Shown here in pieces: positions 19,061 through 27,002 of a stretch of DNA of 37,083 nt (the first letter of the stretch is position 1; each line of letters opens with the position of its first letter). This stretch comes from Pseudomonadota bacterium (GTDB lineage Bacteria > Pseudomonadota > Gammaproteobacteria > Xanthomonadales > Ahniellaceae). Under the pieces are notes generated by a model, which had not been told where the DNA came from, did not search any database, and worked only from the letters and a program-made list of their open reading frames with translations. The DNA is taken from assembly GCA_022843465.1 (NCBI GenBank), contig JALHNO010000009.1, positions 43,070 to 80,152 on the forward strand. Direction: 5' to 3'. Both the position numbers and the translations under genes were made by a program.

Positions 19061-19345
19061 GTGGGAGCGCCGAGGCGGCGCGACCGTTGTGGTGATCCTG
19101 CGACACCGCGGTCGGCCCGCTTCGGGCCTCCTACGCAAGCGCATCGGTGGGAGCGCCGAAGCGGCGCGACCGTTGTGGCGATCCTGCGACACCACGGTCG
19201 GCCCGCCTCGGGCCTCCTACGCAAGCGCATCGGTGGGAGCGCCCTGGGGGCGCGACCGCAGAGGTCATCCTGCCAGACCACGGTCGGCCCGCCTCGGGCC
19301 TCCTACGAAAGCGCATCGGTGGGAGCGCCGAAGCGACGCGACCGA
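19061..19345. repeat. Array of 86-bp REP-like repeats (left array)
   Basis: The unit begins GTGGGAGCGCC at 19061, 19147, 19233 and 19319, an exact 86-bp period; the last copy is partial. Each unit carries two hairpins, GCGCCG-AAG-CGGCGC and GGCCCG-CTT-CGGGCC. Open frames through it on both strands are artefacts. The remaining bases up to 19439 contain no other feature apart from the ribosome-binding site AGGAG at 19427. Confidence 0.92.
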
Positions 19346-19439
19346 AGTTCGCTCACGCATATGCCGATACACTGGCCAGGCACCGCGGGGAAATCTTCGG
19401 GCGGCTGCGACGCCGCAGGTGCTGCCAGGAGCCCGCTTG

Positions 19440-21236
19440 ATGGGATCGATCGCTTCGTTCTTCAGGAACATGTTCACGCTCTCACCAGCAGCGGCGCTGA
19501 CGGTGCTGTGCATCCTCGCGGTCCCCCAGATCGCCATCCAGCTGGCGCTCAAGTCGCGCGGAGCGGCCCAGCAGTCGCTTGCGCAACGCGAACAGGTCCG
19601 TCTCCACCTGCACCATATCGGCGACGCCATGATCTCGGCGAATTCAGCCGCCATGCGCGGCGTGCTGCTGCCCGGGGCTCCGGATGCGGCGAAAGCATTC
19701 GAGCAGGCCCGCCAGTCGATCAACGAGCATCGGTCGGCGCTGCTGGCCCTGTCCGTCGCCTATCCGGATCGGCTGGAAGTGCTCAACCGGTTCGAACGCC
19801 TGGCAGACGCGCACTTCGACCGTCTGCGTCTCGCGGTCGAACTGGCCGATCAGGGTCTGCGCGAAAAAGCCCTGCAGGCCCTGATACGCCCGGACAACCA
19901 GGAACGACCCAATACCGCACTGACGGAGTTCACCCGACTGGAGGATCAGTCGGTCGCTGACGATCTGGTGCACGAGCGGTTCCTGCACAGAATCGTCTGG
20001 TGGGGCGGTCTGCTGGGCCTGATCCTACAACTGACCCTGCTCGCCCTATGGCTGAACCAGCGCGCGCGCCGCGAGCAACGGGAACGTCAGATGCAGCAGG
20101 ATCGCGAATATGCCGACCAGCGTGCCGGCCTGATACTGAAGAGCATGCGTGACGCCGTGGTGCTGGTCGATTCCGATTTGAATATCGTCGACGCCAATCC
20201 TGCCTTTGTCGAGTCCTATCGCGCCCGGCCGGAACTGCATCAGCCGCTGCGTGAATGCGGGGACGGCAACTGGACCGACGAGGGCCTGCTGCAACGGCTG
20301 CGCGACGTGGTCCTGCAGGGTCGCGAGATCTGGGACTTCGAACTCCATCAGGTACTGGAAGACAGGACGCCCCGGATCATGCTGATCAATGCGCGACGCA
20401 TCCAGAAGTCCGCGAATTCATCGTGCATCGTGGTCATCCGCGTCACTGATGTGACATCGCGCCGGCGCGACGCCCAGGAGGTCAAGCGGCTCAATCTCAC
20501 GCTGCAGGAGCGCATCGAGGAAGCGCTGCGTGCAAATCGCGAACTGGAGACACTGAGCTATTCCATGGCGCACGATCTGCGCGCGCCCCTGCGGCATGTT
20601 TCTGGTTATGCGCGACGGCTCGATCAAAGCCTGAGGGATTCGCGCATAGAGAGCGCGCATGAGAACATCGCGGTCATCATGAAGTCGGTCGCCCGTATGG
20701 CCGAGACCATCGATGCGCTTCTGCACTACTCCCAACTGGGTCAATCCTTGCTGCGACCGACCTCGATCGACATGAAGGCCATGTTCGAGGAAATGCGCCA
20801 GATGGTCGGCAGCGAGCGTCCCGACTCGGCAGTCCACTGGGTCGTTGGCGACTTGCCTGCGGCAACCGGAGATGCGTCACTGGTGCGCCTGGTTTGGCAG
20901 AACCTGCTTGCCAATGCCATCAAGTTCAGCGCGCTGAAGCCGGAACCTGTCATCGAAGTCGGAGTCGTCCCCGAAACCCGGGACGGGTCAGTCCCCACCT
21001 ATTTTGTGCGGGACAATGGTGCCGGCTTCGACATGAAACACAGCAGCAAACTCTTCGGCCTGTTCCAGAGACTGCACCGGACGGGCGCCTTCCCCGGCAC
21101 TGGCATCGGCCTCGCCAATGCCAGACGCATTGTGGAGCGCCACGGGGGCAGTATCTGGGCCGAGTCCACCCCGGACTCAGGTGCCACGTTTTACTTTACA
21201 CTGGCTGCCAGATCGCCGGCGCCGAACACCACATGA
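19440..21236 (+). CDS. Membrane sensor histidine kinase
   Basis: This 598-aa kinase has a first membrane helix at about 17-37, a helical periplasmic domain (about 40-180) and a second helix at about 185-206. A PAS-like domain follows (about 228-340, beginning LILKSMRDAVVLVDSDLNIVDANPAF), then a coiled linker, the HisKA domain with SYSMAHDLRAPLRHVSGY (phosphorylated H378), and HATPase_c with WQNLLANAIKFS, RDNGAGFD and GTGIGLANARRIVERHGG. The H-box resembles the bacteriophytochrome-type subfamily, but no chromophore domain is present. I chose the ATG at 19440, 9 nt after AGGAG, since an open frame upstream is only repeat sequence. The stop almost abuts the response regulator, its likely partner. 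The signal is unknown. Confidence 0.93.
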   Translation: MGSIASFFRNMFTLSPAAALTVLCILAVPQIAIQLALKSRGAAQQSLAQREQVRLHLHHIGDAMISANSAAMRGVLLPGAPDAAKAFEQARQSINEHRSALLALSVAYPDRLEVLNRFERLADAHFDRLRLAVELADQGLREKALQALIRPDNQERPNTALTEFTRLEDQSVADDLVHERFLHRIVWWGGLLGLILQLTLLALWLNQRARREQRERQMQQDREYADQRAGLILKSMRDAVVLVDSDLNIVDANPAFVESYRARPELHQPLRECGDGNWTDEGLLQRLRDVVLQGREIWDFELHQVLEDRTPRIMLINARRIQKSANSSCIVVIRVTDVTSRRRDAQEVKRLNLTLQERIEEALRANRELETLSYSMAHDLRAPLRHVSGYARRLDQSLRDSRIESAHENIAVIMKSVARMAETIDALLHYSQLGQSLLRPTSIDMKAMFEEMRQMVGSERPDSAVHWVVGDLPAATGDASLVRLVWQNLLANAIKFSALKPEPVIEVGVVPETRDGSVPTYFVRDNGAGFDMKHSSKLFGLFQRLHRTGAFPGTGIGLANARRIVERHGGSIWAESTPDSGATFYFTLAARSPAPNTT

Positions 21237-21246
21237 GGATCCCGGA

Positions 21247-21687
21247 ATGAAGCAAAAACCGCGCCCGATCCTGTTGGCCGAGGATGATGACTTCGATGCG
21301 GAGTTGACCCTCGATGCGCTGCGCGCCGCAAGCATTTCCAATTCGGTTGTGCGTGTGTCCGATGGACTGGAGGTACTGGACTACCTCAACCGCCGCGGAG
21401 CGTTCGCGCAACGGCCCTATGGGGACCCCGTTGTCGTGATCCTGGATGTCAAGATGCCGCGCATGGACGGCGTAGAGACGCTGGAACACATCCGCTCAGA
21501 CCCCACGTTTCGCAAACTGCCTGTGGTCATGCTGACGTCTTCCCGCCACGACAACGACATTTCCCGAAGCTGGGACGCGCGGGTCAACGCCTATGTGGTC
21601 AAACCGGTCGGCCCCGGGGACTACGACGACGCCGTCCGATCCCTGGGCGAATTCTGGGCCAAGGTCAACGAACCCCCGTTGCCCTGA
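21247..21687 (+). CDS. Stand-alone response regulator (Rcp1/CheY-like)
   Basis: This 146-aa single receiver domain lacks an output domain. The acidic pocket E12-D13-D14 is in LLAEDDDFD, the phosphorylated aspartate is D67 in VVILDVKMP, T97 is in VVMLTSS and K119 in YVVKPV. The DxELTLDALR helix and the extended RRGAFAQRPYGDP loop are typical of the Rcp1-like regulators paired with phytochrome-type kinases. It starts 10 bp after the kinase stop with GAGGA before the ATG, so it is co-transcribed. It most likely relays phosphate to or regulates a downstream protein by binding, not DNA transcription directly. Confidence 0.93.
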   Translation: MKQKPRPILLAEDDDFDAELTLDALRAASISNSVVRVSDGLEVLDYLNRRGAFAQRPYGDPVVVILDVKMPRMDGVETLEHIRSDPTFRKLPVVMLTSSRHDNDISRSWDARVNAYVVKPVGPGDYDDAVRSLGEFWAKVNEPPLP

Positions 21688-21751
21688 GCCGGCCGCTCGG
21701 TCGTCCCGACCGATTCCGACCAGGCGGCGCAATCATCGTCGCATTCCCGCA

Positions 21752-22075
21752 AGACCACGGTCGGCCCGCTTCGGGCCTCCTACGCAAGCGCATCAGTGGG
21801 AGCGCCGAGGCGGCGCGACCGTTGTGGTGATCCTGCGACACCGCGGTCGGCCCGCTTCGGGCCTCCTACGCAAGCGCATCGGTGGGAGCGCCCTGGGGGC
21901 GCGACCGCAGAGGTCATCCTGCCAGACCACGGTCGGCCCGCTTCGGGCCTCCTACGCAAGCGCATCGGTGGGAGCGCCGAAGCGGCGCGACCGTTGCGGT
22001 CAATCTGCGCGACCGCGGTCGGCCCGCCTCGGGCCTCCTACACTGCAGCGCCGAGGCGGCGCGACCGCAGAATCA
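21752..22075. repeat. Array of 86-bp REP-like repeats (right array)
   Basis: The same 86-bp unit as at 19061 recurs: GTGGGAGCGCC begins at 21796, 21882 and 21968, again with exact 86-bp spacing. A partial unit precedes it and a degenerate one ends near 22075. Some units are nearly identical to units of the left array, including the rarer GCCCTGGGGGCGCGACC variant, which suggests recent exchange or duplication. No gene is visible in 21688-22101. Confidence 0.92.
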
Positions 22076-22101
22076 GGCACCACGTTCCCTGCGACCTCTG
22101 G

Positions 22102-22446
22102 TCACCTGTCTCGCTCACCGCCCGTGGGCCCATAGAACACCGCCCACATCCTGATCCCGGCAAGATCGCCGACGAACTGGTGACATTGCCCGGCGCCGAC
22201 AAAGATCGCCGAGCCCGGCGCGAATGCATGCCGCTGGCCCTCGATCTCGATGACGCCCGAGCCCTCCAGAATGAAATACAGTTCATCTTGGCTATGCGGC
22301 GTCTGATAATCCGTGTGCTGTGGCGCGAAGTACAGCAGGGACATGCTGCCATGCCGGAACGCCTCGACATCCCACACCCCATCCTTCCATTTTTCGGTGG
22401 CAGCAAGCGGCAGCTGGGCGTGGTACGGGGCAGCCATGAAGATCAT
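22102..22446 (-). CDS. Small cupin-domain protein
   Basis: This 114-aa protein is a single beta-barrel cupin. Conserved motif 1 is seen as TPHSQDELYFILEGSGVIEIEG (metal-ligand histidine and glutamate) and motif 2 as FAPGSAIFVGAGQCHQF with a histidine. AAGGA lies 7 nt before the ATG at 22446. It stands alone between a repeat array and the secreted protein gene. Such proteins can be metal-dependent sugar epimerases/isomerases, dioxygenases or simple small-molecule binders; nothing in the context picks one. Confidence 0.8.
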   Translation of the reverse strand: MIFMAAPYHAQLPLAATEKWKDGVWDVEAFRHGSMSLLYFAPQHTDYQTPHSQDELYFILEGSGVIEIEGQRHAFAPGSAIFVGAGQCHQFVGDLAGIRMWAVFYGPTGGERDR

Positions 22447-22544
22447 GCACAGTTCCTTGAGTCACAGCAGTGTCGGCAGCAACAACCAAAGTTCATTGCG
22501 CCGCAGTCAAATCGCCGGCACGTGTGCGTGCGCGCAGATCCATC

Positions 22545-22571
22545 CGGCGCAATACCCTTCGATTATTGCGC
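22545..22571 (-). repeat. Dispersed repeat CGGCGCAATRCCCTTCG
   Basis: CGGCGCAATACCCTTCGATT followed by ATTGCGC matches the copy at 24375-24401 at all but two positions. It lies in the gap before the secreted protein gene. The rest of 22447-22580 is featureless. Confidence 0.7.
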
Positions 22572-22580
22572 ACGACGATC

Positions 22581-23420
22581 CTACTCGAAACCACTGGCAA
22601 ACACGTTCTCAGCCAGCACCCTGACTTCCAGGGACGCATCGGTGCTTTCCTTGCAGTTGTCGGTGGCACGAATGACGAGCGTGTGGGTGCCCAGCGGCGA
22701 TGCCGCTGCGAGCGTCACCACGCCACTGGGCGCAACACCTGCCGAGCCCGCATAGGTCCCCAGTGCCTGCAAGACCGGGGGCATCAAGGTTCCGCCATCA
22801 CTCGGCCCGAGCGCGGGGGAGACATCGACACCGGAGCCCAGCAACAGGGTGACCGGGTTGTAGGTCAGTACTGGCGGCGGGTTGGGAATCACCTGTATGG
22901 CGAGGTCTGCCTCGTTGAACGAAGGCTCGCTATCGGTCGCGCGCAAGGTGAATATCGCAAAGTCTGCCCCGCATTCGGCGCGTACGAGGGCGCGCACCTC
23001 ACCGCCCGGCGTGACCCCGAGAATTTCCACCGACACGGAATTGACGGTCGCCTGATCCGACCCATTGACCTCAAGCGTCAGGGACTCCGGCGGATCCTGG
23101 GCATCGGAAACCTGCGCAATCACAAATTCCTGGAATGGATCGCCCTCGCCTTCCGTGCGCGTGATCCCCATCGTCGCATCAATCGTGGGCGGCGACGGCC
23201 CACCCCTTGGACCTCCTCGTAGCCCGGCGTCGCGCGCGGGGACGCCGGCATAGGCGTAGTTCGAAAGCGCGCCGGCCACCCGGCCACGATCAGCTGACAA
23301 GGGATCGGCCAGCGCCGGCCCGGCGCAGAACCCGAACACCGTAAGCAAGACCACCAGAATGCGCAGCATCGAAGACATTGCCGCCGCGCCACGAACCGCT
23401 GCAACCGAGATGCTGACCAT
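22581..23420 (-). CDS. Secreted protein with C-terminal FASGFE tail
   Basis: This 279-aa protein of unknown function starts with a signal peptide (hydrophobic core RILVVLLTVFGFCAGPALA, cleavage near residue 38). A proline/glycine-rich stretch follows, then two beta-rich Ig/cadherin-like segments (SLTLEVNGSDQATVNSV... and THTLVIRATDNCKEST...), as in extracellular adhesion or surface proteins. The last residues are NVFASGFE. Short F-x-x-GFE ends recur on secreted proteins of Lysobacterales (recollection, not checked). The ATG at 23420 is chosen because GGAGGAG is 7 nt upstream and it gives a clean signal peptide; an open frame upstream would bury the signal. It is divergent from the acetyltransferase gene. 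Confidence 0.75.
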   Translation of the reverse strand: MVSISVAAVRGAAAMSSMLRILVVLLTVFGFCAGPALADPLSADRGRVAGALSNYAYAGVPARDAGLRGGPRGGPSPPTIDATMGITRTEGEGDPFQEFVIAQVSDAQDPPESLTLEVNGSDQATVNSVSVEILGVTPGGEVRALVRAECGADFAIFTLRATDSEPSFNEADLAIQVIPNPPPVLTYNPVTLLLGSGVDVSPALGPSDGGTLMPPVLQALGTYAGSAGVAPSGVVTLAAASPLGTHTLVIRATDNCKESTDASLEVRVLAENVFASGFE

Positions 23421-23641
23421 ACCCAGCTCCTCCGACCAGTCCTGATTCCTCACCCGAACATCCGGGCCCCTTTGAGAAAACAAAGCACAAGAAACGAAGC
23501 GGATTGCGCCGACTGCAGCGACGCGATCGGATGATAGCGCGTCCAACCGCGTCAGGGTCCCATCGCCCGGCTTGTCGCAAGCCCGGCTCGCTGCGAAAGT
23601 AGCCGCTCCACATCCATTCCATTCCACGACGCCCGGCCCCC

Positions 23642-24205
23642 ATGGCAATCGAATTCACCACGGTCAGCACGCCGCATCAGGTCGATCAGATTCTCGAACT
23701 GCAGATCCGGAACCACCGCGACCACGTCGACGCCGTCACCGCCGCAAGCGATGGCTTCACCAGCGTCCGCCACGACCGCGACGTGCTGCAGGCGATGAAC
23801 CGGCAGCACCCATCGGCCATCGCAGTTGCGGACGGCAAACTCGCCGGCTACTGCCTGATGATGCCGCAGAACTTTCGCGACCAGGTACCCATCCTGCAGC
23901 CGATGTTCGCCATGCTCGACCATCTGCACTGGCGCGGTCAGCCGCTGGCCGGCAACCCGCGCTGGTTCGTGATGGGCCAAGTCTGCGTGGCGCAGGACTT
24001 CCGTGGCATGGGCGTGTTCGACGGGATCTACCACAGGCTGCGCGAGACCTATTCGCCAGACTTCGATTTCACCGTCACCGAAATCTCGCAACGCAATGCC
24101 CGCTCCCTGCGCGCCCACCAACGCGTCGGCTTCGAAACCCTGCACGTCTACAACGACCCCGCCGCCGATGAGCAGTGGGAAGTCGTGGTGTGGGATTGGC
24201 GCTGA
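23642..24205 (+). CDS. GNAT-family N-acetyltransferase
   Basis: This 187-aa protein has the GNAT fold. The beta-4/helix-3 region VMGQVCVAQDFRGMGVFDGIYHRL holds the Q/RxxGxG/A-type acetyl-CoA pyrophosphate loop (RGMGVF), and NARSLRAHQRVGFETLHVYND is the typical C-terminal NxxAxxxYxxxGF-like motif. It would transfer an acetyl group from acetyl-CoA to an amine of a small molecule or protein; the substrate is unknown. No clear ribosome-binding site precedes the ATG, so the start has moderate certainty. It stands alone, divergent from the FASGFE protein gene. Confidence 0.88.
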   Translation: MAIEFTTVSTPHQVDQILELQIRNHRDHVDAVTAASDGFTSVRHDRDVLQAMNRQHPSAIAVADGKLAGYCLMMPQNFRDQVPILQPMFAMLDHLHWRGQPLAGNPRWFVMGQVCVAQDFRGMGVFDGIYHRLRETYSPDFDFTVTEISQRNARSLRAHQRVGFETLHVYNDPAADEQWEVVVWDWR

Positions 24206-24242
24206 CGCGCGGCCTGCCCGACACCGTCGGCTGCGTTGAGCT

Positions 24243-24401
24243 CCGTAGGGCGAATTTACCGAAGGGCATTGCGCCGGATGGGCCACCGCGTACGCAGCTC
24301 CGTAGGGTGCAATAACCGAAGGGCATTGCGCCGGAATTGCTCTCGCTCAAGCACGCAACCAAGTAGATTCAATGCGGCGCAATGCCCTTCGGTTATTGCG
24401 C
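24243..24401. repeat. Three copies of the CCGAAGGGCATTGCGCC repeat
   Basis: Two direct 35-bp copies (24243-24277 and 24300-24334; CCGTAGGG ... GAAGGGCATTGCGCCGG) are followed by an inverted copy at 24375-24401 (CGGCGCAATGCCCTTCGGTT...). The second and third can pair as a long stem. This fills most of the gap between the acetyltransferase and ankyrin genes, and could act as a bidirectional terminator. Degenerate copies appear near 25795-25885 and 33441-33456. Confidence 0.8.
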
Positions 24402-24441
24402 GCTCTCGTCAAAATCCACCGCTGCCTGACTACTGATCGCA

Positions 24442-25278
24442 TCAATCGACCATCTGACTCCAGTTGCTGGTCTGGTCGAAGCGTACGATCCTCAGGTCCG
24501 GCGCGCTCGCGATGAGTTCCTGGTAGCCGAACTCCTGACCGCGCTCGATCCGATCCAGAAACGGTTCGAACCAGGCCAGCGATGCTTCGCTGCGCCGGTG
24601 TCGCACGCGTTCGAATTGAACACGGAAGCTCTCGTTCGGACAGGGGCCGGGACCGTCGTAGTCGCCGCCCTCAAGGAAGGGCACGTCGGGCTGTCCGATG
24701 CGATAGATCAGGCCATCCGCCTTGTCGTAGAGCAGGCAGATGTCGCGGACTCCGAGCGCACGGGCTTCGCGCGACTGACGTGGCCCATAGGCCAGACCGT
24801 GGCGGCGCAGCACATCGATCACTTCGACATTGCCCTGCGCCTCGGCCAATGCATAGGCGTCCCGACCTTTGCTGTCGCGAAGCTCCGGCACCGCGCCCAG
24901 CCGCAGCAGTTCGTGCACCAGCTGGCTGCGCGGCAATGGGGCCAGGCTCGGGCAGACCACGGCCTTGCGCAGCGGATAGCCGTGGCCGCGCAACTGGATA
25001 TTGGGCTTTGCACCGGCGGCGACAAGGGCGGCCAAGACCGGCGTGGCGCCGGCTTCCGCTGCAGCCACCAGCGGCACATCGGCCAGACTGGAAGCCCCAA
25101 AATTCTGCGGCCGCGTGCAGATCGCGGCCAGATGTTGCACGCTCGCCCAGCGACCCTGCTGCAGGGCATGCAGCAGAAAAGCGCCACGATGGGTACCGCA
25201 GGCTCGCGCGATCGTCGCGATGCCCTGATCATCCAGCGCAGACTCGACGATAGCTGCGCGGGCGATCCGATCCACCAT
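24442..25278 (-). CDS. Ankyrin-repeat protein, C-terminal part
   Basis: About 278 residues are read from the ATG at 25278; the same frame is open to 25314. The sequence carries ankyrin-type helix pairs (SLADVPLVAAAEAGATPVLAALVAAGAKPN; LVHELLRLGAVPELRDSKGRDAYALAEAQGNVEVIDVLRRHG) and then a non-repeat C-terminal domain (ICLLYDKADGLIYRIG onward) of unknown type. It directly continues the ankyrin reading of the ORF at 25229-25621 after a +1 shift, so the two are probably one gene broken by an indel near 25275-25300. It is cytosolic in appearance, without signal peptide or membrane helices. The function is presumably protein binding. Confidence 0.65.
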   Translation of the reverse strand: MVDRIARAAIVESALDDQGIATIARACGTHRGAFLLHALQQGRWASVQHLAAICTRPQNFGASSLADVPLVAAAEAGATPVLAALVAAGAKPNIQLRGHGYPLRKAVVCPSLAPLPRSQLVHELLRLGAVPELRDSKGRDAYALAEAQGNVEVIDVLRRHGLAYGPRQSREARALGVRDICLLYDKADGLIYRIGQPDVPFLEGGDYDGPGPCPNESFRVQFERVRHRRSEASLAWFEPFLDRIERGQEFGYQELIASAPDLRIVRFDQTSNWSQMVD

Positions 25279-25621
25279 CTTCGTCGTCGTGGTGGAGCAC
25301 CGGCACGGTAGCACCGCAGGCCAGCAACTCCAGCAGGATCGGGATGCGTCCCAACGCCAGGCATCGCTCGGCCAGCCGGTTCAAAGCGCCGTGACACCAG
25401 GCACCAAATAGCACGTCCGGACGCCCACTGATTCCAAGGCGCAGCAAGGAGCGCACGGCCTCAGCACGATCCAGCGCGATGGCGCGCTCGAGCAACTCCA
25501 ATCCATCTTCCTTGAGCGCGACCTTGGACGCTCGCAACGCACTCGCGCACGACTCCAGTTCGGCAAGCTGGTCGCGTTCGAGCAGATCGAGAAGCTTCAG
25601 CGCGCCTTCAATCGCGTCCAT
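25229..25621 (-). CDS. Ankyrin-repeat protein, N-terminal part (frameshifted)
   Basis: This 130-aa reading begins MDAIEGALKLLDLLERDQL and contains ankyrin-like helices (LLERAIALDRAEAVRSLLRLGISG; LAERCLALGRIPILLELLACGATVP). After the latter it runs into arginine-rich sequence ending RRVCAG with no family character, while the neighbouring frame picks up ankyrin-like sequence. The overlap contains the triplet run CCACGACGACGAAG, a likely site for an indel or a sequencing error. Programmed frameshifting is possible but nothing supports it specifically. No strong ribosome-binding site is seen. Confidence 0.6.
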   Translation of the reverse strand: MDAIEGALKLLDLLERDQLAELESCASALRASKVALKEDGLELLERAIALDRAEAVRSLLRLGISGRPDVLFGAWCHGALNRLAERCLALGRIPILLELLACGATVPVLHHDDEDGGSDRPRSYRRVCAG

Positions 25622-26000
25622 GATCGCCGTCCATCCGGCGGCATCCTGCTGGGAAACATGCCCAGTCTACTGCGCCATTCCAGCCGCACTGTCGACGCTC
25701 CACCACGGTCACAATGGACACTCGGTGTTCTGCCTGTCATGCAACCTCGCTGGGTACACGCCGTCAGCAGCAGTGAGGATGCTGACGCTCGTGCGGCGCG
25801 ATAGCCGCCGGGCATTGCCTCGAATGGGTTCCCGCACACGGACACCCGCAAACATTTCAATGCGGAGTAAGGTCATTGCGCGCTATGTCCCTCGATCCGG
25901 GCCGCTCGGGCCACAGCCAAGCCCAGCTGGAGACGTGGTCCTCAAGCTGGACCAGCCCCGCCTCCCCCTTGCCAGCCTGCGAATTCGACGCGGCGCAACA
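25622..26000. other. Non-coding gap with degenerate repeats
   Basis: No credible gene is visible in these 379 bases. Degenerate copies of the CCGAAGGGCATTGCGCC family lie at about 25796-25836 and, inverted, at about 25857-25882. The remainder shows nothing recognisable. Confidence 0.5.
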
Positions 26001-26456
26001 TCATTGCACTCCATGCCCCTTCTTTCCGTCGGTGGTAACCAGAAAGATGAGTACTCCTGCTCCGAGCGCTACCAGCGCATGCAACACATTGTCGCCGACC
26101 ACACGCATACGCAATTCCGGGATCGATCCGCATGCTGAATTGGAGGGGTTATCGGGAACAAACTGAATAACAACCGAGTCCCCGGCGCGCGCGGCTTCGC
26201 ACCTCGCGACGCAACTCGTCCCAGAACCACGATGCGTTTCCCCCAGGTGTTCGAACGAATAGCCTAACGACCCATGGTTTCCACAATTCGTGCCCGTCAC
26301 AAGGGCCTGGGCCTGTACTCCGTGCCGCACCAACTCGTCCACGTCCTGCAAGGCACGGAGATTGAACACTGCGATGACCGCCAACAGCGGAAACACCAGC
26401 AACCCGAGTGCGATTCTGGCCGCGGTCGGTGACGTGGAGACTGCCTGATCCTTCAC
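26001..26456 (-). CDS. Two-TM protein resembling DUF3592
   Basis: This 151-aa membrane protein has one hydrophobic helix near the N-terminus (ALGLLVFPLLAVIAVFNL), a central extracytoplasmic domain with five cysteines, and a second helix near the C-terminus (VLHALVALGAGVLIFLV). The central region, with ALVTGTNCG...YSFEHLGETHRG and GDSVVIQFVPDNPSNSACG, follows the pattern of the DUF3592 family of unknown function. I prefer the GTG start at 26456, preceded by GGAGAATGTT, to a start at 26537 that lies inside the adjoining repeat. The upstream frame could still be used. Confidence 0.6.
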   Translation of the reverse strand: MKDQAVSTSPTAARIALGLLVFPLLAVIAVFNLRALQDVDELVRHGVQAQALVTGTNCGNHGSLGYSFEHLGETHRGSGTSCVARCEAARAGDSVVIQFVPDNPSNSACGSIPELRMRVVGDNVLHALVALGAGVLIFLVTTDGKKGHGVQ

Positions 26457-26516
26457 AACATTCTCCGTGCGAGCAACGGAACCAAGACGCACCGCGGAGC
26501 AGCAAGAATTCTGGAG

Positions 26517-26562
26517 AAGAATTCTGGACACCCACACTTAAGAATTCTGGACACCCACACTT
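26517..26562 (+). repeat. Perfect tandem 23-bp repeat (left flank of transposase unit)
   Basis: Two identical, adjacent 23-bp copies (26517-26539 and 26540-26562), beginning AAGAATTCTGGACACCC, are followed 232 bp later by a third copy (26772-26794) with two changes; a partial copy lies at 26504-26515. Their first 19 bases resemble, in inverted orientation, the 18-bp tandem repeat at 28008-28043. Confidence 0.9.
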
Positions 26563-27002
26563 TGCTCCACAGCGACGCCCGACGTCAACGACGCACGCAC
26601 CGTCGAAGAGGCGCTTGGCGTTCTGCTTCAAAACTTGAAGTCGGCCACGGTCACCACGGCTTAACCGCTGGTGCGGGCCATGGGCTCACCACTCGCTGGA
26701 CTCTTCCGCCAGCGATGCCGCGAGATAGGTGCTCAGCCAGTGACCTTGGCCAGCTCACGCGCGGTGCCGAGAAGAAGTCCGGACACCCACACTTTGCTCC
26801 ACAGCGACGCCCGACGTCAACGACGCACGCACCGTCGAAGAGGCGCTTGGCGTTCTGCTTCAAAATTTGGAGTCAAGTACGCGCACCATGGCTCAATCGC
26901 CGGTGCGGGCCATGGGCTCACCACTCGCTGGACTCTTCCGCCAGCGATGCCGCGAGATAGGTGCTCAGCCAGTGACCTTGGCCAGCTCACGCGCGGTGCC
27001 GA
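26549..27002. repeat. 232-bp-period direct duplication covering the transposase 3' end
   Basis: The 222-bp segment 26549-26770 is repeated at 26781-27002 with a diverged middle (about 26630-26665). The second copy contains the last codons of the transposase and its stop (26965); the first copy carries a detached remnant of the same codons (RELAKVTG, stop) without the rest of the gene. Open frames across this region are artefacts. Apart from these repeats 26457-26964 contains no gene. Confidence 0.88.

Noticed and set aside
17364-19106. A 580-codon open frame antisense to the secreted esterase
   Set aside because: The plus strand has clear catalytic and Ig-like motifs, while the antisense product is low-complexity Ala/Gly/Asp/Ile sequence.
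19061-22075. CRISPR arrays with regular 86-bp spacing
   Set aside because: The full 86-bp unit is repeated, so there are no unique spacers.
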